From: Mallotus nudiflorus
Taxonomy: Eukaryota > Streptophyta > Magnoliopsida > Malpighiales > Euphorbiaceae
Direction: 5' to 3'
Assembly (NCBI GenBank): GCA_947683625.1
Contig: CANTUR010000009.1
Coordinates: 8,383,501 to 8,447,500 of the forward strand
Length of the DNA stretch: 64,000 nucleotides
Shown: piece by piece, positions 21,581-32,340 of the stretch
Numbering within the stretch: position 1 is the stretch's first letter
How the letters are laid out: each line of letters opens with the position of its first letter
Translations under genes and position numbers: made by a program
The notes under the pieces: generated by a model
What the model saw: only the letters and a program-made list of their open reading frames with translations
What the model was told of the DNA's origin: nothing
Databases searched by the model: none

Positions 21581-22790
21581 GGATAGGATAGAGCATCAAC
21601 TTCTAAAAGGCCACGCAATGAAGAATCACATCAAGAGGAGGAGGAAAATCTGATGAAAACTTACAAAGCTAAGTTTCTAATCCTTACACATAAGGAAGGT
21701 GCCAAGTTGACAATACTACAGTTCAGGGAAATCTTGGGTTTTAAGTACATTCCTAACTCCCTTTTCAATAATGTTGGTGTGCTTGAATCATTTAATAAAT
21801 TATTAACTGAATGTCGCCTTATAAAATTTGTTTCCATGCATGAAGAAACCAATGTTAAACTGATTACCAAATTTTACACTACTTTGGATGTTAATGCTAA
21901 AAACTCATAAATTATGGAATTTCATATGGAAGGAAACCCTTATCAACTTACTTACTCTTTCATGAATTGAGTTTTTGGTTTCAAAAGAGATGGGTTATGT
22001 GATCCCCCATCATCTTTTAGGTTGAATGAATTGTAGATGTTTTTAACTAGTTTTCACACACCATTTGACTCTAGAAAAGGAAAAGCTATGTTTATTAAGG
22101 ACTTGAAATATTAGTTGTTACATAAAGTGCTTGTATGTGTGCTCTTTTATAAAATAGAATTCAATAGAGTCTCAACACAAGAGTTGTTTCTAATATGGTG
22201 CATTCACAATTAAAAATAAGTATATTGGACCCATCAGGTGTTTAATCAATTGTTTGCTTATGCTCCACGTAAGGATACTCCTTTGACTCATGGCCATATG
22301 ATTACCATTATTGTAAAAGCTTTTAATGTTAATCTTGCTAATTATACTTATTTTGTTGAGCACTCTTATTTTACTAAGCAATCTTTTATAAGAGGAGAGA
22401 TAGTCGATGTTCCATTTCATTTAATTCCTCCCCATTTCCGTTATTGTTTGAGAGGAATTAAAGGACCACCACTGGCTGAGGAGCAATAATCTACAAACTT
22501 TGCAAAGGAAAGTGAACTAGAGGAGGAGATTCCCTAATATACACCATTCGGTGATGTTCCTCTCCTTACTTATCTAATTTAAAGTGTACATTGTCCAATA
22601 TGGGACCAGATTTTGGATACGCAAATTGCTATGCAGTGTCAACTCAATGAGATGGAATTTCAAAACCAATAAGTTGCTCATCGATAATGTAAGATGGAGT
22701 ACAAATTGAACCAATTTTTTACTTGCTCCGGTTATTTGATCGAGTCTCCACCAACTGCCCCTACAGATGATTGAGGGAGTACTTCTATCC
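21581..22790 (+). pseudogene. Athila-1 extra ORF in env-like position
   Basis: After the integrase spacer, a broken frame begins MDRIEHQLLKGHAMKNHIKR and continues with LTILQFREILGFKYIPNSLF. A segment near 21940-22030 (YQLTYSFMN, VFGFKRDG) follows. Near 22140-22200 the sequence reads STQELFLIWCIHN, then VFNQLFAYAPRKDTPLTHGH and IRGEIVDVPFHLIPPHFRYC (22238-22489). This pattern matches the ORF downstream of integrase in Athila elements, often described as env-like or as an Athila ORF-1 family protein. At least six stops and frameshifts are seen. No signal peptide or transmembrane helix was recognised, so an envelope role is not supported by the sequence itself. Confidence 0.5.
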
Positions 22791-23852
22791 TTGCTTTTAC
22801 ATTAATTTTAAAATTACATTGAGGACAATGCATGTTTTCAATTGTGGAGGAAGGGATATTAATGGGATATTAATAGTATATTAGTAGTATATGGTGATAT
22901 ATAAGTAATATAATTATTTGCATGTTTTATATGTGTTCTATTTTGTGCACATATGTCATTATTGCATTTTGCATTTAGGGTATTGTTTGTGCTATTTTGC
23001 ATTCATATTATTCATTCTCTTCCTATATTTAATAAGTAGTTGTTCTTTTTAATCTATTGATTTTAATTGAGGTTAATTATAAATGTTTATAATTAGATTT
23101 TGTATGCTCTATTAATAGAACTTGAAAGTTTCATATAGTATAGGTTATAAATTTTCCTTTATATCTCTTTTTATTATTTCTAGGATCTAAAGAATATTTA
23201 GTCAATTTGCTAACTATTCTTAAGGCTAAATTGGCAAAGACTTAAGCTTAGGTTTTCTTAGATTTTTTAGTAACCTTAGGAAAACTATAGTTGTAATACT
23301 CATGAAACTCACTTTTCAATAATGGATGAGGACATCTAAAAAAATAAGAGAAAAGAGAAATATATAATGCTTGTGATGTGATGCATCTTGAGTAAGTTGT
23401 GTGCAATTGAGTGTGCTTCTTAGTTATATTCATTGAGAAAGGGATGTATGATGTTGCAAGTAGATGTATTTTAAGTAAGTTGTATGCATTTGTGTTTGCT
23501 CCTCATTTGCATTGATGTGTGTACTTAACATTGTCTCAAGGTTGCTTTTGCTTCTAGGAAATCATAAGTTTGGAGAATAACTGTTTTGGTTGAATAGCTT
23601 GGCTAGAACTTGGACTTTATGTTCTTGATCTTATTCTTACTAAATTGAAATAAATTGGTGAATTTATTGTTTGTGCTATGAAACTTGCTTATTTTTGTGC
23701 AACATTGAAGTTTGATTGATTAACTACCTTTTATAACCTCTTTCATTTTTTAGATGACTTAATAAGGAAACTACATTTGTTTCAAAAGAGATGAAAATTT
23801 TGTGTGTTTTTCTATACTTAGAACTTTTCTTGCTTAAGGGCAAGCAAGGTCT
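22791..23852. other. Athila-1 3' untranslated region
   Basis: AT-rich sequence between the extra ORF and the polypurine tract. No gene was seen. It contains CATTGAGGACAATG near 22815, a motif often found near the end of such elements. Confidence 0.6.
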
Positions 23853-23867
23853 AAGTGTGGGGGAGTT
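23853..23867 (+). other. Athila-1 polypurine tract
   Basis: AAGTGTGGGGGAGTT immediately precedes the TGATATGATG start of the 3' LTR. Athila-2 has a nearly identical tract. Confidence 0.85.
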
Positions 23868-24106
23868 TGATATGATGCAAATATGCAAAGTTATTTAACT
23901 AGTTAAAGTCTAATTTCATTTCATTTTTACTATGTTTTATGTGTTTATTTGTTTAAATAATTGATATTTTATGTTTGTTTGTTAATAGGACTCACTATGT
24001 GTGTTCTATACATGTTTTTAGGGATTAATATGCTTTAAAAGACACTTGGAATTGATTAGAGCACATTAGGAAGCAAAAGAATCAAGTTTGAATCAACAAG
24101 GAAGGT

Positions 24107-24205
24107 TGATAAGTTGCCACCACTTGGACAAGTCATCACCTAGAGTCTCTATTATGAGTCATCACTCTTTGATGAGTCATCACACCTTGACGAGTCATTA
24201 CATTA
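24107..24205. repeat. GAGTCATCAC repeat cluster in Athila-1 3' LTR
   Basis: Five motifs: AAGTTGCCACC, CAAGTCATCACC, TGAGTCATCACT, TGATGAGTCATCACACC and TGACGAGTCATTAC. They lie about 280-380 bp upstream of the TATA-like sequence, the usual place of U3 enhancer repeats. Confidence 0.75.
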
Positions 24206-24480
24206 ATGATCATCAAAAGGTTGCAATTTTCTTGGTTTGAGCAGTTTTTATATTTTAGCCATAATTTCATTTACATACATTCAAATTGGATGATTTAGGT
24301 CAGTCTAGAAAGATAACAGAATCTTCTAAAACTTTCATGAAGAAAGTTTCTATAGATAAAGTCATCTAATGGACAAAATTTCCCTAGAAGTTACAGACTC
24401 TGCAAGGGGAGTGACCTTTGATGCCAAGTGGTGCCTTTCCAAGTTCAATCTAATTCTAGACACTTCCAGCAGCTTCCAAG

Positions 24481-24492
24481 CTCTATATATAC
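24481..24492 (+). promoter_or_regulatory. TATA-like sequence in Athila-1 3' LTR
   Basis: CTCTATATATAC is the best TATA box in this LTR. The 5' copy at the same site reads CAATATGTAC, so the promoter that would drive the element is damaged while the 3' LTR copy is not. Confidence 0.4.
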
Positions 24493-25217
24493 ATCATTTT
24501 TTGTTTAAATAAAGGAATGAACTAAAATAGAGAGAAATAACACAAGAAAAACATATAAATCAATTGAGTGTTTTATAAGTACTGTTATATTTTAGTTTTG
24601 CTGATATTCATTGTATAACACTTGAAGGAGAAAAAAGCCAAGGGCAAGAGGAGATCATCCTAAGTATAAAAAATTTGTAGAAGTCATAGAACAGAGTCTT
24701 ACTTATTCAATTCTTTATATTTTCTTTCTATGTTGAATTTGATCTTCTTTTGTTGCTTCTTAATCATGTATATAGGCTATGTCTTTTTATATGGGAATTA
24801 TAATGATGAATTAAATAAGAACTACATCTCTATCCTATATCTTTTATGATTTAATTTCAATTAGTGCTTACTTGTGTTTATATATGCTTGATCACCATAT
24901 GTAACTTGTCAATCAAATTTCGTCAAGTATCGTAATGGGAATTTGATGGAAGATAATTGGAATTACATAAGATCAGAATTTTGTTGGGTATTGTAAAGTG
25001 AATTCATCTTAAGGGAAATATAATTAGTGTAATATGCTTTTTAGTTTTCTCTTATCTCTGCAATACAACAAGAGTGCTTGTAGACTCTAGGAGGAAATAC
25101 CTTTAACTGACAATGAGATTTGCTTTTAAAGACTATAGGCTAATTTCTAATCAATATGTTTTATGGTAACTTTGTTCAAAGTTCTTATTTATTTTTGACT
25201 TATGATTTTCCATACAT

Positions 25218-25220
<3 letters not shown>

Positions 25221-25269
<49 letters not shown>
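25221..25269. repeat. (TA)n microsatellite, private to the 3' LTR
   Basis: About 24 TA units, where the 5' LTR has only a few (near 14896). Expanded after insertion. Confidence 0.95.
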
Positions 25270-25273
<4 letters not shown>

Positions 25274-25473
25274 TGTTTTTTTTTTTTAATGATTAGTTAG
25301 AGTTTATATTTGTTCATTTATTTAGTCGTTACCTTTATTATGGTCATATTTTGCCTAACCATCTAAGTATCTATCTGGTTAATACAAAATTCCCTCAAAT
25401 CCTGAGTGTTCGACACCCTTCTTGCTCTATACTAAGTCCTAGAGACTAGGGCGTACACTTCTAACCTGCTTCA

Positions 25474-25478
25474 GTGGT
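25474..25478. repeat. Target-site duplication GTGGT (right) of Athila-1
   Basis: Identical to 13601-13605. Confidence 0.9.
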
Positions 25479-26320
25479 TGTTCATTAAGTGGCAAACAAA
25501 GCAGCTCTTTGATGTCTTAAGCTTTCATTTTTTTTAGCAACTATCTTCATCTCCTTATATTTGTTTTCTTGCACCAGCCTTTCAACTATCTGCTTCTTGA
25601 AAATATTAAATCCTGGAATATCCACTCCAGCTACTTAGACAGGCTCCTTTTCACCCAAATAAAACTCCTCCTTCCTTTGCTTGACAAAGTTATCCTTTAT
25701 CGTTTAGTGATCTCACATTCCTTAGGAGATTATTCTCATTTAAAAACCTTCTTCTTGTCCATTTACTGCCAAATCTAGCTCCAGTATAGCACAATCCTCT
25801 CATATCATCTTAGGTTTTGAAATCTGGTAGTTTTAGGCTTCCTTGCTCATCTTTCCCTAGTCATTGTCTCGGTCGATAATTTATCTTCTTGATCATGCTG
25901 ATAACCCTTGGATCTATAACGATTCCTTATGAGATCATGGCTATTTGGAAACCTAGAGGGGTAACTACCTACTTCTAACTATCAATAACTATAAATATAG
26001 TCTTGCCCATATTAGCATCTAAAGTCAATACTTCTCCATCAGTAAGAATTTCACCTTTTGATGCATAGTGGAAGGCAATCCTCCCAAAATATCATACCAA
26101 GGCCTACCCAAAAGGAAGGTATAAGTGATGGGGATATCTAGCACAGTATATTCTACCACTGTTTCTATAGGCCCAGTCTTCACAAGAGCCACAAATGTTC
26201 CCTCTACATTCCTTGTGCTATCATCATAAGCTTTTATTACAAGGTCTAATTTTTCCCGATCCTTAACCTTCACCCCTAGATTAGGTAGGATCTATAATGA
26301 GCAAACATTAATCGTGGACC
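25479..26320 (-). pseudogene. Tat-A aspartic protease region
   Basis: The active-site stretch MMMDDGSTINVCSL lies at about 26290-26335, and the C-terminal LLGRPWYDIL lies at 26095-26125 with the VKTGPIETVVEYTVLDIPIT stretch before it (26025-26273). A stop separates the two segments. It matches Tat-B 31110-31373 residue by residue in many places. It ends where Athila-1 inserted. Confidence 0.75.
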
Positions 26321-26960
26321 CGTCATCCATCATCATATAATTGGTCCTTTTCCCTCTCACTTTAGATAGGATGAATAGGGCTTTATTGTGGTTCCTTCCC
26401 TCTATGGGTAGATCTTCATAAGAGAAAGTAATAACTTTGTGCTTTTTCTTAGTAATCTTCGCCACCATTGCTTTAGGGGTATCAGTAGTCTCAATATTCA
26501 TCTTAGCTAGGGCCCTAACCAGAGCCTTTCTATGGCTACTTGAGTGCATCAAGAGCTCCCAAATGCTAACATTTGCTTTTGCCTTCTTGAGCTGTTCAAG
26601 AATCAGATCATCAACATGTTCATTTGAATCTTCCCTTTCAATAACTGCCTCTCTCTCTATGGTTTTCTCCACTAGTTTATAACCCTTCCCACTTTTGGTA
26701 ACATGGCTAATTTCGAGATTATCAACCCATACATTATATCCTTCAGTGCCTTCCTTATAAGAATTATACCAAATATCAATAACCCTCTTGACTAGTAGTT
26801 TTTCATTATCAAACTCATCACCACATCCTATTAATGGATATATCAAAAGAAAGTGATTTAGAGTAAAATACCTTGTAATTGAACTTGCTTGAGGGCTAAC
26901 CCAGCAAGTCTTCTACCTTTTTGACATCTTTAGGAGTGTTAGGAGATTTCTCAGTAGTTT
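26321..26960 (-). pseudogene. Tat-A gag-protease linker
   Basis: The 184-codon open segment 26292-26846 contains SIWELLMHSSSHRKALVRAL, a conserved spacer of Tat/Ogre polyproteins, also present in Tat-B (31373-31615, SILELLMHLGSHRRALVKAL). It is the longest open frame in the window. Plus-strand frame 26437-26682 is its shadow. Confidence 0.7.
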
Positions 26961-28400
26961 TTAAGGTTTAGATCCTCAAAAGAGTTTAGCACTTCTTCCT
27001 CGCTTACTCCTTAGTTGATCATCATAGTGGCTAGGGGTGGCATGTTTTGATAATTTAGGAAAAGATTATTTTAGGTCTCACAGTCTATGATTTTTCCAGT
27101 GTCTATAAGGTTTTGGATTTCATGTTTAAAGAGCATGCAAGAGTCAGTAGAATGACTAGCAACTTGATGAAACTTACAATAGTTATTTTAATCAAAGCCA
27201 TAGAGGTTTGGGTTTGGTGGTCTATAAGGGGATAAAGGTCTAAGGAGGCCTTTTTGGGTCAAGTGGTCTAGGACTTTGGATAAGGGTTGGTTGAAATTTG
27301 AGAATCACTTAGGTTGTTGGATAGCATCAACTCCTATAACTCGGCTAGTATTTCCCTACTGAGTGCCCCTAGTTGGGTAATTTCTCACTCCAGTGTTTCT
27401 TATGACCTTCTTTTTCTCATTTTCAATCTCTTCAGCTTGCAACCCATCATCATAAAGGTCTATTAACATTTTGGGGTTCATCATTTGTAACCTTTCCACT
27501 AGATTAGGCAACACATTTCAAACTATCATCCACTCATTGGGCTTCTTCTTAGTTAGTTCTAGATATCTTATGGACACCTTGAGCCTACTATTATAGTCAT
27601 ATTACTTTAGAAAAGTAGTGCACACGTCCCTCTATTCTGCCCGAATAGACTTATATAACCTGTGATACTAACTAATAGCCATACCTACTGAGGATAGTAC
27701 AAATAGCTTGGTAACCATAGACAAAGGAGCCTTAGTGCCTTAGTGGTACTCATAGTAGTTATGTACTGACTAAGGTGAATCCTCGGGTCCTAAGTACCAT
27801 CAAACTTTCATAACTGTGGCATCTTGAACTTGTTAGGAAACTTGTCCCCCTCAAATTGCATCACATCATCATAGTCAAATGAATATTTGATGTCTTATCC
27901 CCTCATCAGTTCTTCCATCTTGGACATCTTCTGAGTTAGTGCCCTCATGTGCTTGGATTCCAGCTATTGAACTTGCTCAAATGATTCCCTTTTTACTTCT
28001 TTGACCATATAACTCTCAACATCCTCTAGTTTCATTTCCTCAATATTGCCATTGTTAGTAGGTGGTATACCTATAGCAGGTGGATTGGCTGCAACAAGAG
28101 GTGCAGCAGCAGCAGGTGGATTGGCCATAATAGGTGGCAGCATCGGTCCTGCTAGAGCTTATCTTAACTCATCTTGCATCATTGCACTCATGTCATCCAT
28201 CAATGCCCCTTTGACATCTTCTAAGGTCCAGTTTCCTCCATCTTGTTAATCCATTCCTTCAGTTTGTTTAGGTTGTGTAGCTTCTAAGTAGAGTGCATTA
28301 ATAGGGCTCTTTTCTAGTCTATTAAGGATCTTTTTTATGATTGATTATGGGATTGAGTCAGTCCTCACTAGTCTACCACCTTTTCGGCTCTACACATAGG
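26961..28400 (-). pseudogene. Tat-A gag with in-frame deletion
   Basis: The N-terminal low-complexity Pro/Ala linker (around 28046-28140: NPPAAAAPLVAANPPAIGIP) precedes the capsid start (KFPNKFKMPQL at about 27835-27800). LELTKKKPNEW and MIV follow near 27510-27550. Compared with Tat-B (32719-32997), 26 residues are missing between PNE and MIV, an in-frame deletion of 78 bp. Many Gln and Trp codons are stops. It would form the virus-like particle coat. Confidence 0.75.
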
Positions 28401-29138
28401 AAGACCCAGAAGAATATATGATGGCTAAAAGGCAAACTATTAGTATGATGCATGAGATGCATGTATGCATGATGCACGTGCTATACAACAAGTAAAAAGT
28501 AACAAATTAAATTAAGTGTATGTACATCCTTCTAACCTTATTCCTCCCACACGTATATTCAATAATGAGTCTCTTTTCTTAGGATTTTTTATCTTGGCCA
28601 TAATATCAATAGGGGATATAAAAAACTGACATGCATGCCAAGTCTCTCAAAGTAGTAAAAAGAAACAACATTTCTACGTATAAAAGATTAGCCCAATCTT
28701 TGTTAACCCAAACGAGCTTCTAAAGTGTGGGCTTAGGCGTTTATAGATAAAAATACCTCATTGCAACATTCATAATTAATCTGGGTAGTTCCTAGTAGAA
28801 ATAGGTCTGATAACAAGTCAAGGTTATCTTGGCTAGATGCCCTCCTTTAGGACTTGAGTTATAGGCCAAGGTCAGAGGGGTATGACATCCTTTGCAAACT
28901 AGAGAGAAGACTACCCCCTTAAGGACTTGGGTTATAGACTCTGGTCATATAAGCCCAACAATCTCTCTTGGACTGAGTTAAGGCTAAGAGTGATGGTTAG
29001 CCAATCTAGAACTCCATGAAGCTAATGGAATTATAAACCAACACCATCAGTTTATAGGGACATGTTGAATGAATGTAAGAATAAAATAATAATTAATAAA
29101 ATAATTCTAAAGAACACAAGCAGAATCAGTATCTCTTA
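28401..29138 (-). other. Tat-A 5' leader with a duplicated module
   Basis: Untranslated sequence between PBS and gag. Two imperfect ~75-bp modules sharing AGGACTTGRGTTATAGRC and GGTCA (28845-28890 and 28918-28965) lie in tandem. The same pair is present in the Tat-B leader (34200-34330), so the duplication predates the split of the two families. Confidence 0.6.
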
Positions 29139-29156
29139 TCCCTAGTGGAGTTACCA
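29139..29156 (-). other. Tat-A primer binding site
   Basis: Minus strand TGGTAACTCCACTAGGGA lies one base from the LTR. It resembles the TGGCGACTCCACTGGGGA-type site of Tat/Ogre elements (usually assigned to tRNA-Arg) with G-to-A and C-to-T changes. Tat-B has the identical sequence. Confidence 0.65.
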
Positions 29157-29157
29157 C

Positions 29158-31114
29158 TATAGACAGCAGGGTTTAGCATGTGTCCAAGATTTTAGCAACC
29201 ATGGCACTATTTGAGCTCAGTGCTCTAGAGAACACACTATCCACTATCACAAAGACATGGCAAGGAGATGAGGAGTCACTACCCAGGGTAATAGCTGGAA
29301 CAAATCGAAAAGGTGGTACTTAGTTCCCTAAAAGAAATCTAGCACCACAACTAGGAGATTTTGGATACTAAATACCAACTTCTTTTAGTTTTATGTTCAT
29401 TTAGAATTACTTTATGAATTACTACATTATTCTCTATTTACATGTAATTTCATATAAACCCTTAAAAAATAATCAACTCTAAGGCAAACTAATTATGAAA
29501 AATACAAGTAAATAATGCATTTAATAAAACATATAATCTCTAAGTTAGTCTAATCTACATTGATTTTAATTAAATGAGCCTAAGTTGTCTCTACCCTAAA
29601 ATCTAATAAATTATGGGCCTAAATGTATATTTTGATTAATTAAACCTAATTAATTATTATGTGAGATGAGCTAAAAAGATGATGATATAAATTTAAATTA
29701 ATGAATTAAATTTAAATAAATAAATGCCTAATCACAGGATTAAGGCCTAAAACATATAAAAATAAAGAAATAAACCCATAAACATAAAAAGATATCAAAA
29801 CTATTAAGTAAAAGATCAAACATTTAAATTAATCCCTTCTAAAAAAAAACCCTAATTTTTTTGTTAACATGCAACCTAAATTAATCTACTTCCTCTATTG
29901 ATTTTAATTAATTACCCAATTGAAAGCCTAATTTTACTAACCAATTTGATCAAAAAAAATATACAACCACACATATAACTTTACTATTCCCACTATTGGG
30001 GCTATTACAATAATTCATAGGAAATAATAATAAAAATAATTAATGCACCAATAAATAAAATAAAGCAACCAAAAAAATCTAAAAACTATGTCTCTATAGG
30101 ATTTTACCCATGGCATTCCATGGACTTCTCAATTTATCTCCTCAAGCATGATCACCATATTTTTTCTCCATAACTACCATGTAAAAGAAAGAGATAAGAA
30201 TTATGATAAGCAAATAAATTATAATGATAAAAATCAATAATCAAAAAATTCAAAATAAATTGATCAAAAAATAGAAAGAAAAAAGAAGAATAAGAAGATG
30301 ATGCTTATGAACGGTAGGATGCTCCTCATATTTGTAAAAATCACTATTTTCTTGATAGATCTTCTAAACTTTGTTCTTCAAAATACTCCCAAGATCTTCA
30401 ATTAATCAAGAAAAACCAAAGGGGATTTTATAGAAAAAAATAACAATTCACTAAAAGAGAAGAATAATTAAGGTTTTTTAAGAACATTCAATGAATAAAA
30501 GGACTATTAGGTATAAAAAAGATGGAAATCAAAAGTATTCTACTGCCTTTTTTCTCAAGATTTTTCTTTGTCATCCTCCCTCTTAAGCTGCAATATGACT
30601 CTTTTTATAGATAAAGGGTCTTTAAACCTACATCCAAATAGAATCCTGAAAGGATTCTATTTTCCCAAGAAATCAGACAATTACCAAATACAATTTTATG
30701 AGAATCTTAAACCCATTAGGATTCAATAAACAACATTTTAGTTTCCTAAAAAGTAAAAAATCCAGATGGAAGAGTCCAATTCCAATTGAAATTATGTAAT
30801 TTTGATCAAAATTACACAATTCCAATCGAAATTAGGGTAATTCTAACCAGAAATACATAATTTCGATCGAAATTATGTAATTTGGACCTCTTTTTTTAAT
30901 TATAAAAAGACCGTTGGAAGAATTTAAGTTTTGCAATTTGGCCTTAAAGAACATTGCAATTTAGTCCTTGAAAACATTAAATACTTTCTTTAAAAGATGC
31001 AATCAGACCCTTGGATTTTCAAAGCTTAAGTATTAAAGACCTATTAATGATATTTTAATTATTGGAGGTCGTTATCAAACTCATAACTCATCATCCTAAA
31101 ATTGAGTGTCTACG
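29158..31114 (-). repeat. Tat-A 5' LTR (1957 bp)
   Basis: Aligned with 2699-4759. It starts TATAGACAGCAGGG and ends TGTCTACG on the plus strand (the final base differs from the TACA end of the other LTR). It contains a shorter dyad array at 30777-30888. It contains no gene. Confidence 0.85.
30777..30888. repeat. 20-bp-period dyad array in Tat-A 5' LTR
   Basis: Five units plus an 11-bp partial unit, for example TAATTTTGATCAAAATTACA and TAATTTCGATCGAAATTATG. The array occupies the same place as 4343-4535 but has four fewer units, so copy number changed after insertion. Confidence 0.9.
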
Positions 31115-31119
31115 GTACC
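31115..31119. repeat. Target-site duplication GTACC (right) of Tat-A
   Basis: Identical to 2694-2698. Confidence 0.85.
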
Positions 31120-32340
31120 CCTCTTAGAGCATCGAACCATGGCCTACCCAAAAGCAAGGCATATATGATAGGGATGTCTAATATAATTAACTCAACAGTT
31201 GACTCTACAGGTCCTATTTTAATTAGAGCTTGGAATGTGCCCTCCACATTCCGGGTGCTATCATCATAGGCTCTAATTATAATATTTGAACCTTTCAAAT
31301 CATTAGCTTTCAAACCTAAATTAGGAAAGATTTCTAACGAAAACATGTTAATAGCAAAATCATCATCTACCATTATAAAATTTGTTCTCTTTCCCTTACT
31401 TCAGCTAAGATAAATAGTGCCTTGTTATGATTTCTACCTTCCAAAGGCAAATCATCATCCAAGAATGTTATCAAGGCATGCTTCTTTTCCTTGACCTTTG
31501 ATACCATATCCTTAAGTGTAGCTACTATTTTAATACTCATATTTGATAGAGCCTTAACAAGAGCTCTTCGGTGGCTACCTAAATGCATTAATAATTCCAA
31601 AATGCTTACATTCACCTTAGCTTTCTTTAGCTGCTCTAAGATCTAGTCTTCTTTTTACCATTCCTTTACTTTTACATCCTCTGTCTCTTCTCTTTCCCTA
31701 ACTCTCTCAATTTTTCTACTACCTTATAATTCTTTTCAAGTTACATGGTTCACATTACGATTATCACTCCATACATCAAGACCACTAGGGCTCTTTTCAT
31801 CATAGCCATACCAAATGTCAATAACCCCAATCATTCGATCCCTCTTTCCATCTTTCCATACTTCCATTGTGCATGTTTCTTTCCCTTTCAATTTTTCCAT
31901 GTTAAGTTGCCTAAATGTTTGCTTAGTAGCTCTTCAACTTCCTCTTAAGATTGTTCAAGAGTAAAAGATCCCTTATTCTTTCCTTTTACATCATCATCTT
32001 TGAACCCTTTACCCCATCTTAAGGTCACAATCTCCTCTACTAGTATATCACCTGAAGCATGTCTTGAATAAAATACTTTATAGTCAAACTTCCCTCAAGG
32101 TTGCCCCAATAAATCTTCAACCCCTTTAATGGCTATTTAGGAATTTTAGATTCTCTCTCTTCTTCCATTCGCTCATTATCAAACTCATCACCCCATCCTG
32201 AGGGCACAATTAATTCAAAGGGAATATTAGTAGAGGGTGGCTTTGAATAAAACACATTAAAGTCAAATTTTCCTAAGGGTTGCCCTAATAAATACTCTAC
32301 TCCTTAAGAGGCATAAGGAGATTTCCCACTATTTGTAAGG
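31115..32340 (-). pseudogene. Tat-B protease start and gag-protease linker
   Basis: 31110-31373 holds the protease with VDDDFAINMFS at the active site, where Tat-A has MDDGSTINV, and LLGRPWFDALRGVP at the Tat-A insertion point. 31373-31615 holds the SILELLMHLGSHRRALVKAL linker. Upstream, two related ~150-bp segments (about 31985-32150 and 32170-32320) repeat the CCCCATCYTRAGG..ACAAT...GAATAAAAYAC...TTGCCC pattern that occurs once in Tat-A (26815-26930). Confidence 0.7.

Larger units (their letters stand above)
13606..25473 (+). mobile_element. Athila-1: Ty3/gypsy Athila-type LTR retrotransposon, 11.87 kb
   Basis: LTRs are 13606-15109 and 23868-25473, starting TGATATGATG and ending CTGCTTCA (CTGCTTTA in the 5' copy). 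It has a tRNA-Asp-type PBS, then gag, protease, RT, RNase H, integrase, an extra ORF in the env-like position, and a GTGGGGGA polypurine tract. Perfect 5-bp target duplication. The order and the additional ORF downstream of integrase fit the Athila lineage. All genes carry stops. Confidence 0.9.
23868..25473 (+). repeat. Athila-1 3' LTR (1606 bp)
   Basis: It starts TGATATGATG and ends CTGCTTCA. It differs from the 5' LTR by roughly 60 extra bases of GAGTCATCAC repeats (24107-24205) and a (TA)n tract (25221-25269). Confidence 0.9.
2699..31114 (-). mobile_element. Tat-A: complete Tat/Ogre-type LTR retrotransposon with antisense genes, 16.5 kb without its nested insert
   Basis: The element runs on the minus strand: 5' LTR 29158-31114, PBS 29139-29156, gag about 28300-27000, linker and protease 26846-25479, RT 13430-12400, two RNase H domains to about 11480, and integrase 11250-10121. 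A long 3' region (10105-4775) has antisense coding remnants and dyad-repeat arrays, followed by PPT 4760-4774 and 3' LTR 2699-4759. Target duplications are GTACC. Athila-1 occupies 13606-25473. Total span is 28.4 kb. Removing Athila-1 and one target duplication leaves about 16.5 kb, within the large size range of Tat/Ogre elements. Confidence 0.85.

Noticed and set aside
26437..26682. Cys/Ser-rich plus-strand frame
   Set aside because: Shadow of the 184-codon Tat-A linker frame on the other strand.
28046..28249. Gly/Ala-rich plus-strand frame
   Set aside because: It is the antisense of the Pro/Ala linker in Tat-A gag, which has clear gag context on the minus strand.
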